Shown here in pieces: positions 34,760 through 42,700 of a stretch of DNA of 64,000 bases (the first letter of the stretch is position 1; the number at the start of each line of letters is the position of its first letter). The stretch is taken from positions 1 to 64,000 of the forward strand of contig JAFSZY010000005.1 in the NCBI GenBank assembly GCA_017458845.1. Reading direction: 5' to 3'. This DNA is from Ruminococcus sp. GTDB lineage: Bacteria; Bacillota; Clostridia; Oscillospirales; Acutalibacteraceae. The translations under genes and the position numbers were made by a program. Under the pieces are notes generated by a model. It saw nothing but the letters and a program-made list of their open reading frames with translations, did not search any database and was not told the origin of the DNA.

Positions 34760-35713
34760 TTACTTTAATCCGACAATATGATACTGAATATCCGTAGCGT
34801 CGTTGATGTTCAGCTTGCAATCGCCGTTGTAATCACAATTGTCGGGATAGAAGTCCGTCTTGTATCCCGCGATTTCACGCTGAATAAACGTAACGTCGTT
34901 GATGTTGACTTCCTTATCGCCGTTTGTGTCTCCAAGCAGGCGTGAGGGGAAATACTCCTCGCTGAGGGTTTCACAATTGATACTGTTATTCTGACAATAT
35001 GTCTGCATCTCGCTTCCCTCGGGAGTATATACCGTAACATTCGCGGAACCCGAAAGCACTGACGAACCGATTATGGACACAGATGCAGGCACATAAATCT
35101 TTTCAAGCTTTGCGTTATTCGCAAAGCTGCGCGCGCCAATAGTCTCAACTCCGTTCGGAAGAACAATCTTTCTTACAGCAGTTCCGTTAAAGCCTGCTCC
35201 GTTAATCGTCTTTAGTGAATCAGGTAAAGATACATACTCAAGATTTGAGCAGCTCATATAAGCGTTGCTGTCAATCTGGTTGACAACAGTATTGCGCAAA
35301 AACGCGTTTGTTAAATTTGTGTCGTAAGTAAAGACATTTTTTCCGATTACCTGCAATTTTGGAGAATAATAAATATGAGATAAATTCGTGCATTTATAGA
35401 ACGCTCTGTCTCTGACATTAGTCATATTGTCATTCATAATAACGCTTTGAACAACAGTGTTGTTTTCAAGAGCGTTCTCCTCAAAACGCAGAACACTTTT
35501 ATTGTAAACTGTCTCGGGAACCACTAATTTAGGGTCGGCGCCTGTGTAGCCCGTCACCATAAGATTGTCGTCCCAGTCGTTGCCGAATTCTATTCCCGGA
35601 TAATCAGTATGCGTAAATTCGGTTGGCTTTTTCAAAACGTCAGCCGCAGCAACGGATAGCACAGAGAACGCCGCGATAATCAACGCTATTACTAAAGATA
35701 TAGCCTTTTTCAT
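34760..35713 (-). CDS. Secreted LRR protein with C-terminal type I dockerin
   Basis: 317 residues from ATG 35713. Signal peptide MKKAISLVIALIIAAFSVLSVAAA. Residues ~60-230 are BspA-type leucine-rich repeats (NNTVVQSVIMNDNMTNVRDRAFYKC, LEYVSLPDSLKTI, VETIGARSFANNAKLEKIYVP). The C-terminal ~60 residues are a dockerin: two Ca-binding repeats GDTNGDKEVNINDVTFIQREI and DYNGDCKLNINDATDIQYHI. Dockerins bind cohesins on cellulosomal scaffolds, so it may be displayed on such a scaffold; no cohesin is in the window. GGAAGTG precedes ATG 35713; GTG 35722 is an alternative. Confidence 0.9.
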   Translation of the reverse strand: MKKAISLVIALIIAAFSVLSVAAADVLKKPTEFTHTDYPGIEFGNDWDDNLMVTGYTGADPKLVVPETVYNKSVLRFEENALENNTVVQSVIMNDNMTNVRDRAFYKCTNLSHIYYSPKLQVIGKNVFTYDTNLTNAFLRNTVVNQIDSNAYMSCSNLEYVSLPDSLKTINGAGFNGTAVRKIVLPNGVETIGARSFANNAKLEKIYVPASVSIIGSSVLSGSANVTVYTPEGSEMQTYCQNNSINCETLSEEYFPSRLLGDTNGDKEVNINDVTFIQREIAGYKTDFYPDNCDYNGDCKLNINDATDIQYHIVGLK

Positions 35714-35791
35714 ATTCTTCACTTCCGTTATCTTTGTACTAAAATTCTAACACAATAACAGCCATTATTCAAGAGGAAAGATTTATTACTT

Positions 35792-35931
35792 TACCCCTTT
35801 TTAAAGGGGATAAAATTGTTACTGACACATTCCGTCAATTTTGGGGGATTATGCTTTCTCTTTATGAATGCTCATAAAAAGGAAAGATAATCCCCCGAAA
35901 TCAAAGATTTCGACCCCTTTAAAAAGGGGTA
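35792..35931. mobile_element. 140-bp MITE-like element with perfect 18-bp terminal inverted repeats
   Basis: Ends are TACCCCTTTTTAAAGGGG (35792-35809) and its exact complement (35914-35931). Inside, GGGGGATTAT(G)CTTTC at 35842-35857 pairs with GAAAGATAATCCCCC at 35882-35895, and CGAAATC/GATTTCG forms a third hairpin. No ORF. It may also terminate transcription of the NTPase gene. Confidence 0.65.
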
Positions 35932-35954
35932 CAATTATATTTTCTTACTTGCGA

Positions 35955-36371
35955 TTAAATCACTTCGCAAACAGCGTTGATGTCGCCCGGTAAATCTTCC
36001 TCGGCAGCCGAGATAAGAACCACCATATTAGCGCCTGAATATTCGCTTAATGTCTGGAGCTTTTTGGTAAACTCTTCGATTCCTCCGACAGCCTCGGGAG
36101 CAATCTTAAAGGTAGAGTCAATAAGAATATCCGTAACGTCATAATTGCCGGCGCAGATGCCGCTGATAAAGCCAAACAGCATATCATAGCCTTTAATCGC
36201 GTACTGGTCAGTATCGATAAGTCGGGCCTTTGAGGTGATATCATAGGTGAGCTTGGCTCCCTTTTCGATAACAACTACGTTGCCCTGAGAAACCGCCACA
36301 GCCTCGTTAGCGAGCTGAATAAGCTTCTTTGTTTTTCCTGAACCTTTTTTTCCGATAAGTAAAGTAACCAT
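35955..36371 (-). CDS. Small P-loop ATP-binding protein
   Basis: 138 residues. MVTLLIGKKGSGKTKKLIQLAN contains a clear Walker A (GKKGSGKT). DVTDILIDSTFKI may serve as Walker B, though with a non-canonical acidic pattern. The C-terminus MVVLISAAEEDLPGDINAVCEVI is a further strand and helix. It is compact, with no DNA-binding or membrane part. Function unknown. It follows pgi by 46 bp on the same strand and may share its transcript. Confidence 0.7.
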   Translation of the reverse strand: MVTLLIGKKGSGKTKKLIQLANEAVAVSQGNVVVIEKGAKLTYDITSKARLIDTDQYAIKGYDMLFGFISGICAGNYDVTDILIDSTFKIAPEAVGGIEEFTKKLQTLSEYSGANMVVLISAAEEDLPGDINAVCEVI

Positions 36372-36417
36372 ACTTTAACTCCTCCTTATATTCTTGTATT
36401 TTATACTAATAATTTGA

Positions 36418-37755
36418 TTATTTAAGTCTTGCCTCGAGCTCGGCTTTCTGATCCTCATAACCGGGTTTGCCGAGCAGAGCGAACATATTCTTCTTGTAGC
36501 TCTCTACGCCGGGCTGGTTGAACGGATTAACGCCGAGAACATAACCCGAAATAGCGCAGGCTTTCTCGAGGAAGTAGATTAAATAGCCGAGGTTAGCCTC
36601 GTCCATAGCCTCTACATTGAGCACTACGTTCGGTACGCCGCCGTCGTTGTGAGCGAGGACTGTACCCTCAAAAGCCTTCCTGTTTACAAAGTCCATAGTC
36701 TTGCCCGACAGGAAGTTAAGTCCGTCAACGTTGGTCGGGTCCTCGCCGAGAGTGATGGGCTTTTTGCATTTATCAAAGAGAACAACAGTCTCAAACAGGT
36801 TGCGTCTGCCGTCCTGAATATACTGACCTAAGGAATGGAGGTCGGTGGAGAAAATAACGCTTGCGGGGAAAATACCCTTCTTGTCCTTACCCTCTGACTC
36901 GCCGTAAAGCTGTTTGAACCACTCGTTCATAAGCGTATACGCGGGCTCGTAGCTTACCATAATCTCGGTTGTGAAGCCCTTGTTATAGAGGATATTTCTG
37001 ATTGCGGCGTATTTATAACAATCGTTTGAATACAGGTCGTCGTTATTGAACTCGTCCTGAGCCTTCTTAGCGCCCGCCATAAGAGCGTCGATATCAGCGC
37101 CCGCGACAGCTATGGGAAGAAGTCCTACGGCTGTCAGCACGGAATAACGTCCGCCTACGTCGTCGGGAACTACGAAGGTCTCGTAACCCTCTTTGTCGGC
37201 GAGCTGTTTTAAAGTACCTCTTGCCTTGTCGGTTGTGCAGTAAATACGCTCCTTGGCGCCGTCCTTGCCGTACTTCTTCTCGAGCAGGTCGCGGAACACG
37301 CGGAAAGCGATAGCGGGCTCTGTGGTTGTGCCCGACTTTGAAATCATATTGATGGAAACATCCTTGCCCTCGCAAAGCTCAATGATATCCGAAAGAGCGT
37401 CGGACGAGATAGAATTACCCGTGAAGTAAATCTGCGGTGTATCCTTAGCCAGAGCGTTGTAATTAGGAGAAGTCAAGAACTCGATAGCCGCTCTCGCGCC
37501 GAGATAGGAACCGCCGATACCGATAACTACGAACACGTCGGTGTCGTTCTTAATCTTAGCGGCGGCCTTTTTGATTCTCGAGAACTCCTCTTTATCGTAA
37601 TTTGTCGGAAGGTCAACCCAGCCGATAAAATCATTGCCGAGACCTGAGCCGTCGTGAAGAGCCTTATGAGCGGCTTTAACCTGAGCTTCAATACCCTTGA
37701 ACTCATCTTCGCTGACAAATCCATTTAAATACTTGTCAGTAAGTTTTGTTGACAT
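36418..37755 (-). CDS. pgi: Glucose-6-phosphate isomerase
   Basis: 445 residues; interconverts glucose-6-P and fructose-6-[35 protein letters not shown] and [19 protein letters not shown] are the sugar-isomerase motifs. QLYGESEGK contains the catalytic Glu. Length is typical of the short bacterial form. GGGGGTAATGTT precedes the ATG. Confidence 0.98.
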   Translation of the reverse strand: MSTKLTDKYLNGFVSEDEFKGIEAQVKAAHKALHDGSGLGNDFIGWVDLPTNYDKEEFSRIKKAAAKIKNDTDVFVVIGIGGSYLGARAAIEFLTSPNYNALAKDTPQIYFTGNSISSDALSDIIELCEGKDVSINMISKSGTTTEPAIAFRVFRDLLEKKYGKDGAKERIYCTTDKARGTLKQLADKEGYETFVVPDDVGGRYSVLTAVGLLPIAVAGADIDALMAGAKKAQDEFNNDDLYSNDCYKYAAIRNILYNKGFTTEIMVSYEPAYTLMNEWFKQLYGESEGKDKKGIFPASVIFSTDLHSLGQYIQDGRRNLFETVVLFDKCKKPITLGEDPTNVDGLNFLSGKTMDFVNRKAFEGTVLAHNDGGVPNVVLNVEAMDEANLGYLIYFLEKACAISGYVLGVNPFNQPGVESYKKNMFALLGKPGYEDQKAELEARLK

Positions 37756-37817
37756 AACATTACCCCCAAAGAACGTATCAAAAGCATACAGATACGCTAT
37801 TTTGTATTATTAATGAT

Positions 37818-37846
37818 ATTGTACCACAAAATGGGAGTATATGCAA
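37818..37846 (-). promoter_or_regulatory. Promoter of pgi
   Basis: Minus strand TTGCAT (37841-37846), 17 bp, TACAAT (37818-37823). Confidence 0.75.
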
Positions 37847-37886
37847 GAGAAAAATAAGAAATGAGAAAGGAGAATGGAGAAATAGA

Positions 37887-39032
37887 TTATAATTCTAATA
37901 CAGAATTAAATACATTGTCCAAAACAGTGCCAAAGCTCATTTCGTCAACGGAATTACCTGCTGTTATCGGACAGGTTTTGACAATTTCGCCGTTTAAGTA
38001 ATAATTCACCTCGCCTACTCTGTCGCCCTTCTTTACGGGAGCTTTTATATCCTTCTTAATCTTGCACTCACAGCTCAGCTTTTCGCTCGCGGTTCTGCCT
38101 ATTACAGCGTTACCGGGGTTTTGGCATACAAGCTTGAGCGTATCGCTCATTCCTCCCTCGACCTTAACTTCCTGTGTGGCGTTTTTTGGAAGCTTCAGCT
38201 TTTCAACAGTGTAATTGGCAAAGCCGTAGTCAAGCAAATCGGCGGCGTCCTTAAAGCGTTCCTTGCCGCTCTTTCCCCCGAGCACGACCGCTATCAGACT
38301 GAGCCCTTTACGCTGAGCTGTCGCGCTTATACAGCAGCCCGCATCGCCTGTTGTGCCTGTCTTTAAGCCTGTTATTCCGTCGTAGGATTTGAGCAGCTTA
38401 TTTGTGTTCACTATCTGGGTTTTTCCGCCCCGCAGGTTGTCAATCCAGATTGATGTGTAGTCAAAAATTTTCTTGTGCTTTATAAGCTCGCGCGACATTA
38501 TCCCTACGTCCTCAGCCGAGGTCAGGTGACCCTTCTCGTCAAGCCCGTTGCAGTTCTTAAAAGTCGTATTCTTCATTCCAAGGATTTTTGCGCGCTTGTT
38601 CATCTCAGAGACAAAACTGTCCTCACTGCCCGAAATCGTCTCGGCAAGCACCACCGCGGCGTCATTGGCGGAAGCTACGGCAGTGGCTTTGATGAGGTCG
38701 TCCACCTTCATTTTCTCCCCCGGCTCCAGCCAGATATCCGAACCGCCCATAGACGACGCGTGCTCGGACGCCGTGAGCGTGTCAGTCAGCTTAAGCTGTC
38801 CGCTCTCTACAGCTTCCATAACGAGCAAAAGCGTCATAACCTTTGTGATTGAAGCGCACGCCCGCTTTTCGTCTTTATTTTTCTCAAAAAGAATTTTACC
38901 TGTCTCCGCTTCCATCAAAACAGCTGACGGAGCGTTAAGGTCAAGCGACGGCTTTTCCGCTTTGGCGAAAGCCCCCGCAGGCACGATTAATACCGCGAAA
39001 ATCAGTACAAAAGAAATAATATGTTTAAACAT
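37887..39032 (-). CDS. D-alanyl-D-alanine carboxypeptidase (PBP5/DacF type)
   Basis: 381 residues. Signal peptide MFKHIISFVLIFAVLIVPAGAFA. Catalytic motifs are SITK (SxxK), SAND (SxN) and KTGTTG (KTG). A C-terminal beta domain follows (PKNATQEVKVEGG...). No clear amphipathic anchor is seen at the extreme C-terminus (VLDNVFNSVLEL is short). It trims peptidoglycan pentapeptides outside the membrane; a sporulation (DacF) versus vegetative role cannot be decided. Confidence 0.94.
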   Translation of the reverse strand: MFKHIISFVLIFAVLIVPAGAFAKAEKPSLDLNAPSAVLMEAETGKILFEKNKDEKRACASITKVMTLLLVMEAVESGQLKLTDTLTASEHASSMGGSDIWLEPGEKMKVDDLIKATAVASANDAAVVLAETISGSEDSFVSEMNKRAKILGMKNTTFKNCNGLDEKGHLTSAEDVGIMSRELIKHKKIFDYTSIWIDNLRGGKTQIVNTNKLLKSYDGITGLKTGTTGDAGCCISATAQRKGLSLIAVVLGGKSGKERFKDAADLLDYGFANYTVEKLKLPKNATQEVKVEGGMSDTLKLVCQNPGNAVIGRTASEKLSCECKIKKDIKAPVKKGDRVGEVNYYLNGEIVKTCPITAGNSVDEMSFGTVLDNVFNSVLEL

Positions 39033-39079
39033 AAAAACACCTCGTTCAAGCTTATGAACAAGGCATATTTTTTATTCAT

Positions 39080-39250
39080 GCCAAGCCCTCCCTTGGGGGA
39101 GGGTGGACAAATCGCCTGAAAGCGATTTGGTCGGGAGAGGGTCAACTTTAGAAAGCTCGTAATATAAAACGTCAGATTGTAAGTCCATTTCAAATGGACC
39201 CTCTTCAGTCACTCCGCAAGCTCCGTGACAGCTTCCCCCAAGGGAAGCCT
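39080..39250. repeat. Composite intergenic repeat
   Basis: Contains CCCTCCCTTGGGGGAGGG-type hairpin, AAATCGCCTGAAAGCGATTT hairpin and a unit (39197-39250) shared with 13677-13728. No gene seen in 39033-39395. Confidence 0.6.
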
Positions 39251-39260
39251 AATTGGCATA

Positions 39261-39301
39261 AAAAAATAACCGCGCCGATGCTAAAATTGCGGTTATTTTT
39301 T
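39261..39301. terminator. Terminator of the metY-ispD-ispF operon
   Basis: AAAAAATAACCGC and GCGGTTATTTTTT, a 13-bp stem with A/T flanks on both sides; bidirectional in form. Confidence 0.8.
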
Positions 39302-39395
39302 AATTAGTGATAAAAGCAGGCTAACCGTTTCGTTCGGTCAACTCTGTTTCTGTTTATATTATAGTACACGCAAAGGATTTGTCAAGCGTATTTAA

Positions 39396-39863
39396 TCACT
39401 CAATAAGACACACAGCATGGGCTGAAACGCCCTCGCCCGAGCCCGTGAAACCGAGCTTTTCCTCTGTGGTAGCTTTTACGCTTATCTGGCTTACATCAAC
39501 CTTGCAAGCCTCAGCTATATTCTCACGCATTGTGACGATATAATCCTTCAGCTTAGGTCTTTGAGCGATTACGGTGGAGTCAATATTGACGATTTTATAG
39601 CCGTTCTCACTCAGCACACGGCAAACCTCTTTGAGCAAAATAATACTGTCCGCTCCCTTGAAGCGCTCGTCCGTGTCGGGGAACAGCTTGCCGATATCAC
39701 CAAGAGCCGCCGCTCCCAAAAGCGCGTCCATAATCGCGTGCAATAGTACGTCCGCGTCGCTGTGTCCGAGCAGACCTTTTTCATACGGAATATCCGCTCC
39801 GCCGAGTATCAGCTTTCTGCCCTCTGTGAGCTTATGCACATCATATCCGTGACCTATTCGCAT
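39396..39863 (-). CDS. ispF: 2-C-methyl-D-erythritol 2,4-cyclodiphosphate synthase
   Basis: 155 residues. [12 protein letters not shown] (Asp, His zinc ligands), [36 protein letters not shown] and [14 protein letters not shown] are family signatures. It closes the MEP ring in isoprenoid synthesis. AGGTGA before ATG 39863 sets the start, within the end of ispD (23-bp overlap). Confidence 0.97.
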   Translation of the reverse strand: MRIGHGYDVHKLTEGRKLILGGADIPYEKGLLGHSDADVLLHAIMDALLGAAALGDIGKLFPDTDERFKGADSIILLKEVCRVLSENGYKIVNIDSTVIAQRPKLKDYIVTMRENIAEACKVDVSQISVKATTEEKLGFTGSGEGVSAHAVCLIE

Positions 39864-40545
39864 AACTTTCACCTAAAAAACTTTCAGCTATTAAAATGTC
39901 GTTCTGTGTTGTGAGTTTAATATTCTTCTCACTGCCGATTACGATTTTCACGCTCTCCCCTATGCTCTCAACAAGCTGGCAGTCGTCGGTAATTCCCTTG
40001 TTGCTGCACTCTTCGAGCGCTTTAAGGTACAATGCTTTCTCAAACACCTGGGGGGTCTGAACAGCTCTGAGCGTGCTCCTGTCTGGTGTGGAAACTATAA
40101 CATTTTCGCCGTCCACAACCTTAATCGTATCGGTCACAAGCGTACCGAGAGCGGCGGCTTTACATTTTACAGCCTCGCCCACAACCGCTTTGATATCCTC
40201 GTCACAAACAAGCGGACGCGCGCCGTCGTGAATGGCAAAGTGAGTTGTGCGCTCGTCGCAAGCCCGCACGCCGTTTTTAACGCTGACATCTCTCGTATCT
40301 CCGCCGTAAACAAGAGCTTTCACCTTGCTGAAACGGGCGGAGTTAATTATGTCTTTTATCTCGTTTTCGTCCTGTTCACGGCAGACAATTACAACGGAGT
40401 CTATAACCTCACAGTTTTCAAACGCTCTGAGCGTATGCTTGATTACGGGCTCGCCGCAAAGCTCAATGAACTGCTTGCTTTTGCCCATACCCATACGCGT
40501 GGAGTTGCCCGCCGCGACGATAATCGCGCTTACAAAAGTATTCAT
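39841..40545 (-). CDS. ispD: 2-C-methyl-D-erythritol 4-phosphate cytidylyltransferase
   Basis: 234 residues. [20 protein letters not shown] is the nucleotide-binding loop; HDGARPLV and VQTPQVF complete the active site. Catalyses CTP-dependent activation of MEP, two steps before IspF. Its ATG shares a base with the metY stop (TGATG), so translation is coupled. Confidence 0.97.
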   Translation of the reverse strand: MNTFVSAIIVAAGNSTRMGMGKSKQFIELCGEPVIKHTLRAFENCEVIDSVVIVCREQDENEIKDIINSARFSKVKALVYGGDTRDVSVKNGVRACDERTTHFAIHDGARPLVCDEDIKAVVGEAVKCKAAALGTLVTDTIKVVDGENVIVSTPDRSTLRAVQTPQVFEKALYLKALEECSNKGITDDCQLVESIGESVKIVIGSEKNIKLTTQNDILIAESFLGESYANRSRI

Positions 40546-41816
40546 CAAACGTTGTCAATCGCCTGTTTGAGGTCGGCGATTATGTCCTCAACGTTCTCGA
40601 TACCTACCGAGAAGCGAATCATACTCGGGCTGATACCCGCGGCTTCAAGCTGTTCGTCGGTCATCTGGCGGTGAGTGGAGCTCGCGGGGTGCAGACAGCA
40701 GGTTCTCGCGTCGGCAACGTGAGTTACGATAGCCGCGAGTTTGAGTGAAGCCATAAGCTTCTCAGCCGCTTTTCTTCCGCCCTTTACACCGAACGAAACC
40801 ACGCCGCAGGTGCCGTTAGGCATATACTTCTGAACTCTGTCATAATACTTGCTGCTCTTGAGGCTCGGGTAGTTAACCCACTCGATTTTGTCGTTGTTCT
40901 CGAGGAACTCGGCAACCTTTGTGGCGTTCTCGCAGTGGCGCGGAACTCTGAGGAACAGCGTCTCCAGACCGAGGTTTAGCAGAAAGCCGTTCATCGGCGA
41001 CATCTGCGGTCCCATATCGCGCATTATATGGGTGCGCGCCTTAGTAATGAACGCCGCCTTGCCGAACTGTTCGGTATAAACTACGCCGTGATAAGTCTCA
41101 TCGGGAGTGCTGAGCATCGGGTACTTGCCGTTAGTCCAGTCAAAGTTGCCGCTGTCAACAACACAACCGCCGAGAGCCACAGCGTGACCGTCAAGATATT
41201 TTGAGGTGGAGTGAACAACAATATCCGCGCCCCACTCGATAGGTCTGAAATTAATCGGAGTCGGGAAAGTGTTGTCAACGCAGAGCGGCACGCCGTGAGC
41301 GTGGGCGCACTTGGCGAACATTTCAACGTCAGCTACGTCAAGCGACGGATTTGTGACAGACTCCGTGAAAACGAGCTTCGTATTTTCTTTAAAAGAATTA
41401 TCAAGCTCTTCCTCTGTGATATCGGAAGCCACGAAGGTGCAGTCGATACCGAGGTCAACCAAGGTCTTTGCGAACAAATTAAAAGTACCGCCGTAAACCG
41501 CGCTGGAGCAGATTACATGGTCGCCCGACTTGCATATATTGGTGACAGTCGCGAGCGTAGCCGCCTGTCCCGAGGATGTGAGCATAGCGCCGACACCGCC
41601 CTCCAAATCGGCTATTTTCTTCTCGACATGGTCAAGAGTAGGATTTGCGAGACGGGTATAGAAGAAGCCCGCAGCCTCCAAATCAAACAGCGCGCCCATA
41701 TCCTCGCTGGTTTCATACTTGAAAGTTGTGCTCTGCACAATAGGAATTACTCTGGGTTCACCGTTTTTAGGCTCATAGCCCGACTGAATACATTTTGTCT
41801 CAATATGCTTACTCAT
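40545..41816 (-). CDS. metY: O-acetylhomoserine aminocarboxypropyltransferase
   Basis: 423 residues, PLP-dependent Cys/Met metabolism enzyme. The PLP lysine is in HSTSKYLDGHAVALGG. FYTRLANPTLDHVEKKIADLEGG and SSGQAATLATV are cofactor-binding. Length over 420 and the sequence around FKYETSEDMGALFDL favour MetY (sulphide to homocysteine) over MetB. It is the first gene of an unusual operon with ispD and ispF. Confidence 0.93.
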   Translation of the reverse strand: MSKHIETKCIQSGYEPKNGEPRVIPIVQSTTFKYETSEDMGALFDLEAAGFFYTRLANPTLDHVEKKIADLEGGVGAMLTSSGQAATLATVTNICKSGDHVICSSAVYGGTFNLFAKTLVDLGIDCTFVASDITEEELDNSFKENTKLVFTESVTNPSLDVADVEMFAKCAHAHGVPLCVDNTFPTPINFRPIEWGADIVVHSTSKYLDGHAVALGGCVVDSGNFDWTNGKYPMLSTPDETYHGVVYTEQFGKAAFITKARTHIMRDMGPQMSPMNGFLLNLGLETLFLRVPRHCENATKVAEFLENNDKIEWVNYPSLKSSKYYDRVQKYMPNGTCGVVSFGVKGGRKAAEKLMASLKLAAIVTHVADARTCCLHPASSTHRQMTDEQLEAAGISPSMIRFSVGIENVEDIIADLKQAIDNV

Positions 41817-41872
41817 TATTATTCCTCCAAATTTTATTCAATAACATTATTTGCCCTCACTCGGGGGAAGGC

Positions 41873-42382
41873 TTATTTAAACAATTCTTTAATCCAATTC
41901 ATAATAAAGTCCGTACCGTAAATCACAAACGCCACGACAATAATCAACAGAATAGCCGAAACTACTCTGACTGTGGTGCGCTTGGAGCGTGACATTTCCT
42001 CGAGCGGGTGAGGCTCAACCTCATTAGGATTTTCGTCCTCGATAATCTCCTCACCCTCAAGCTTTATCGCGCCGATACCCACGGCGATATCATAAGCCTT
42101 TTCGTACAGTTCATAGGGTACGAGAATATCAAATCCGTCAAAATCCTGTCCCGTGACAACCTGAGAGTTAGCTGTAACCCCGTGGCGCACATAAACGCTC
42201 GGAACACCGCCGTCCTCCAGCGCCGCCTGCACTCTGTCGCGCTCGATTACATCACCCGAGCACAGGTAAACAGACGTTGTTTCGTCCTCAATCGCCTTCA
42301 GCGTTTTGCCCTTACACTCTTCACGGGCGCAGTTCATATCCTCATCGTTATATATCCTGTTACATTTTGGACAATACTTCAT
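41873..42382 (-). CDS. Zinc-ribbon, DUF2007-like tail-anchored membrane protein
   Basis: 169 residues. N-terminal CPKCNRIYNDEDMNCAREEC ribbon, a central domain (TTSVYLCSGDVIERDRVQAALEDGGVPSVYVRHG) like the DUF2007 signal-transducing family, an acidic linker and a C-terminal membrane helix (VVSAILLIIVVAFVIYGTDFIMNW). Function unknown. GGAGGGCTTCGTT precedes ATG 42382. Confidence 0.75.
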   Translation of the reverse strand: MKYCPKCNRIYNDEDMNCAREECKGKTLKAIEDETTSVYLCSGDVIERDRVQAALEDGGVPSVYVRHGVTANSQVVTGQDFDGFDILVPYELYEKAYDIAVGIGAIKLEGEEIIEDENPNEVEPHPLEEMSRSKRTTVRVVSAILLIIVVAFVIYGTDFIMNWIKELFK

Positions 42383-42600
42383 AACGAAGCCCTCCTTTTG
42401 ATACACAGTAAGTATACCAAAGGAGGGCAGTTTTTTCAAGTATAAAAATAGTAAACTTCACTCAGGGAAAATAACAGCCGAGGCTGTCCGCTCGTTTTTT
42501 CCACATCACATCATAAATGATTTCTCGCAAGCTCGGAATGACAGGTATCAAAAGGGCAACCGAAAAACTCGGTCGCCCTTGATTGTTGGTACATATTCAG
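42383..42600. other. Gene-free gap with a hairpin
   Basis: Holds GGGCAACCGA/TCGGTCGCCC hairpin at 42555-42581 (related to 11631-11652) and otherwise repeat-like sequence. Confidence 0.5.
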
Positions 42601-42697
42601 CCTCCCTTTGCTAAAGGGAGGTGGCGCGCGCTTGCGCGTGACGGTGGGATTGAATATTAATCCCCCTGCTTCGCTTCCCCCTTAAACTAAGGGGGAC
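42601..42697. repeat. 97-bp direct repeat, copy 1
   Basis: Starts CCTCCCTTTGCTAAAGGGAG and ends ACTAAGGGGGAC. It is almost identical to 45846-45942 (about five differences), same orientation, 3.25 kb apart. Contains two strong hairpins and CGCGCTTGCGCG. Confidence 0.85.
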
Positions 42698-42700
42698 TTT

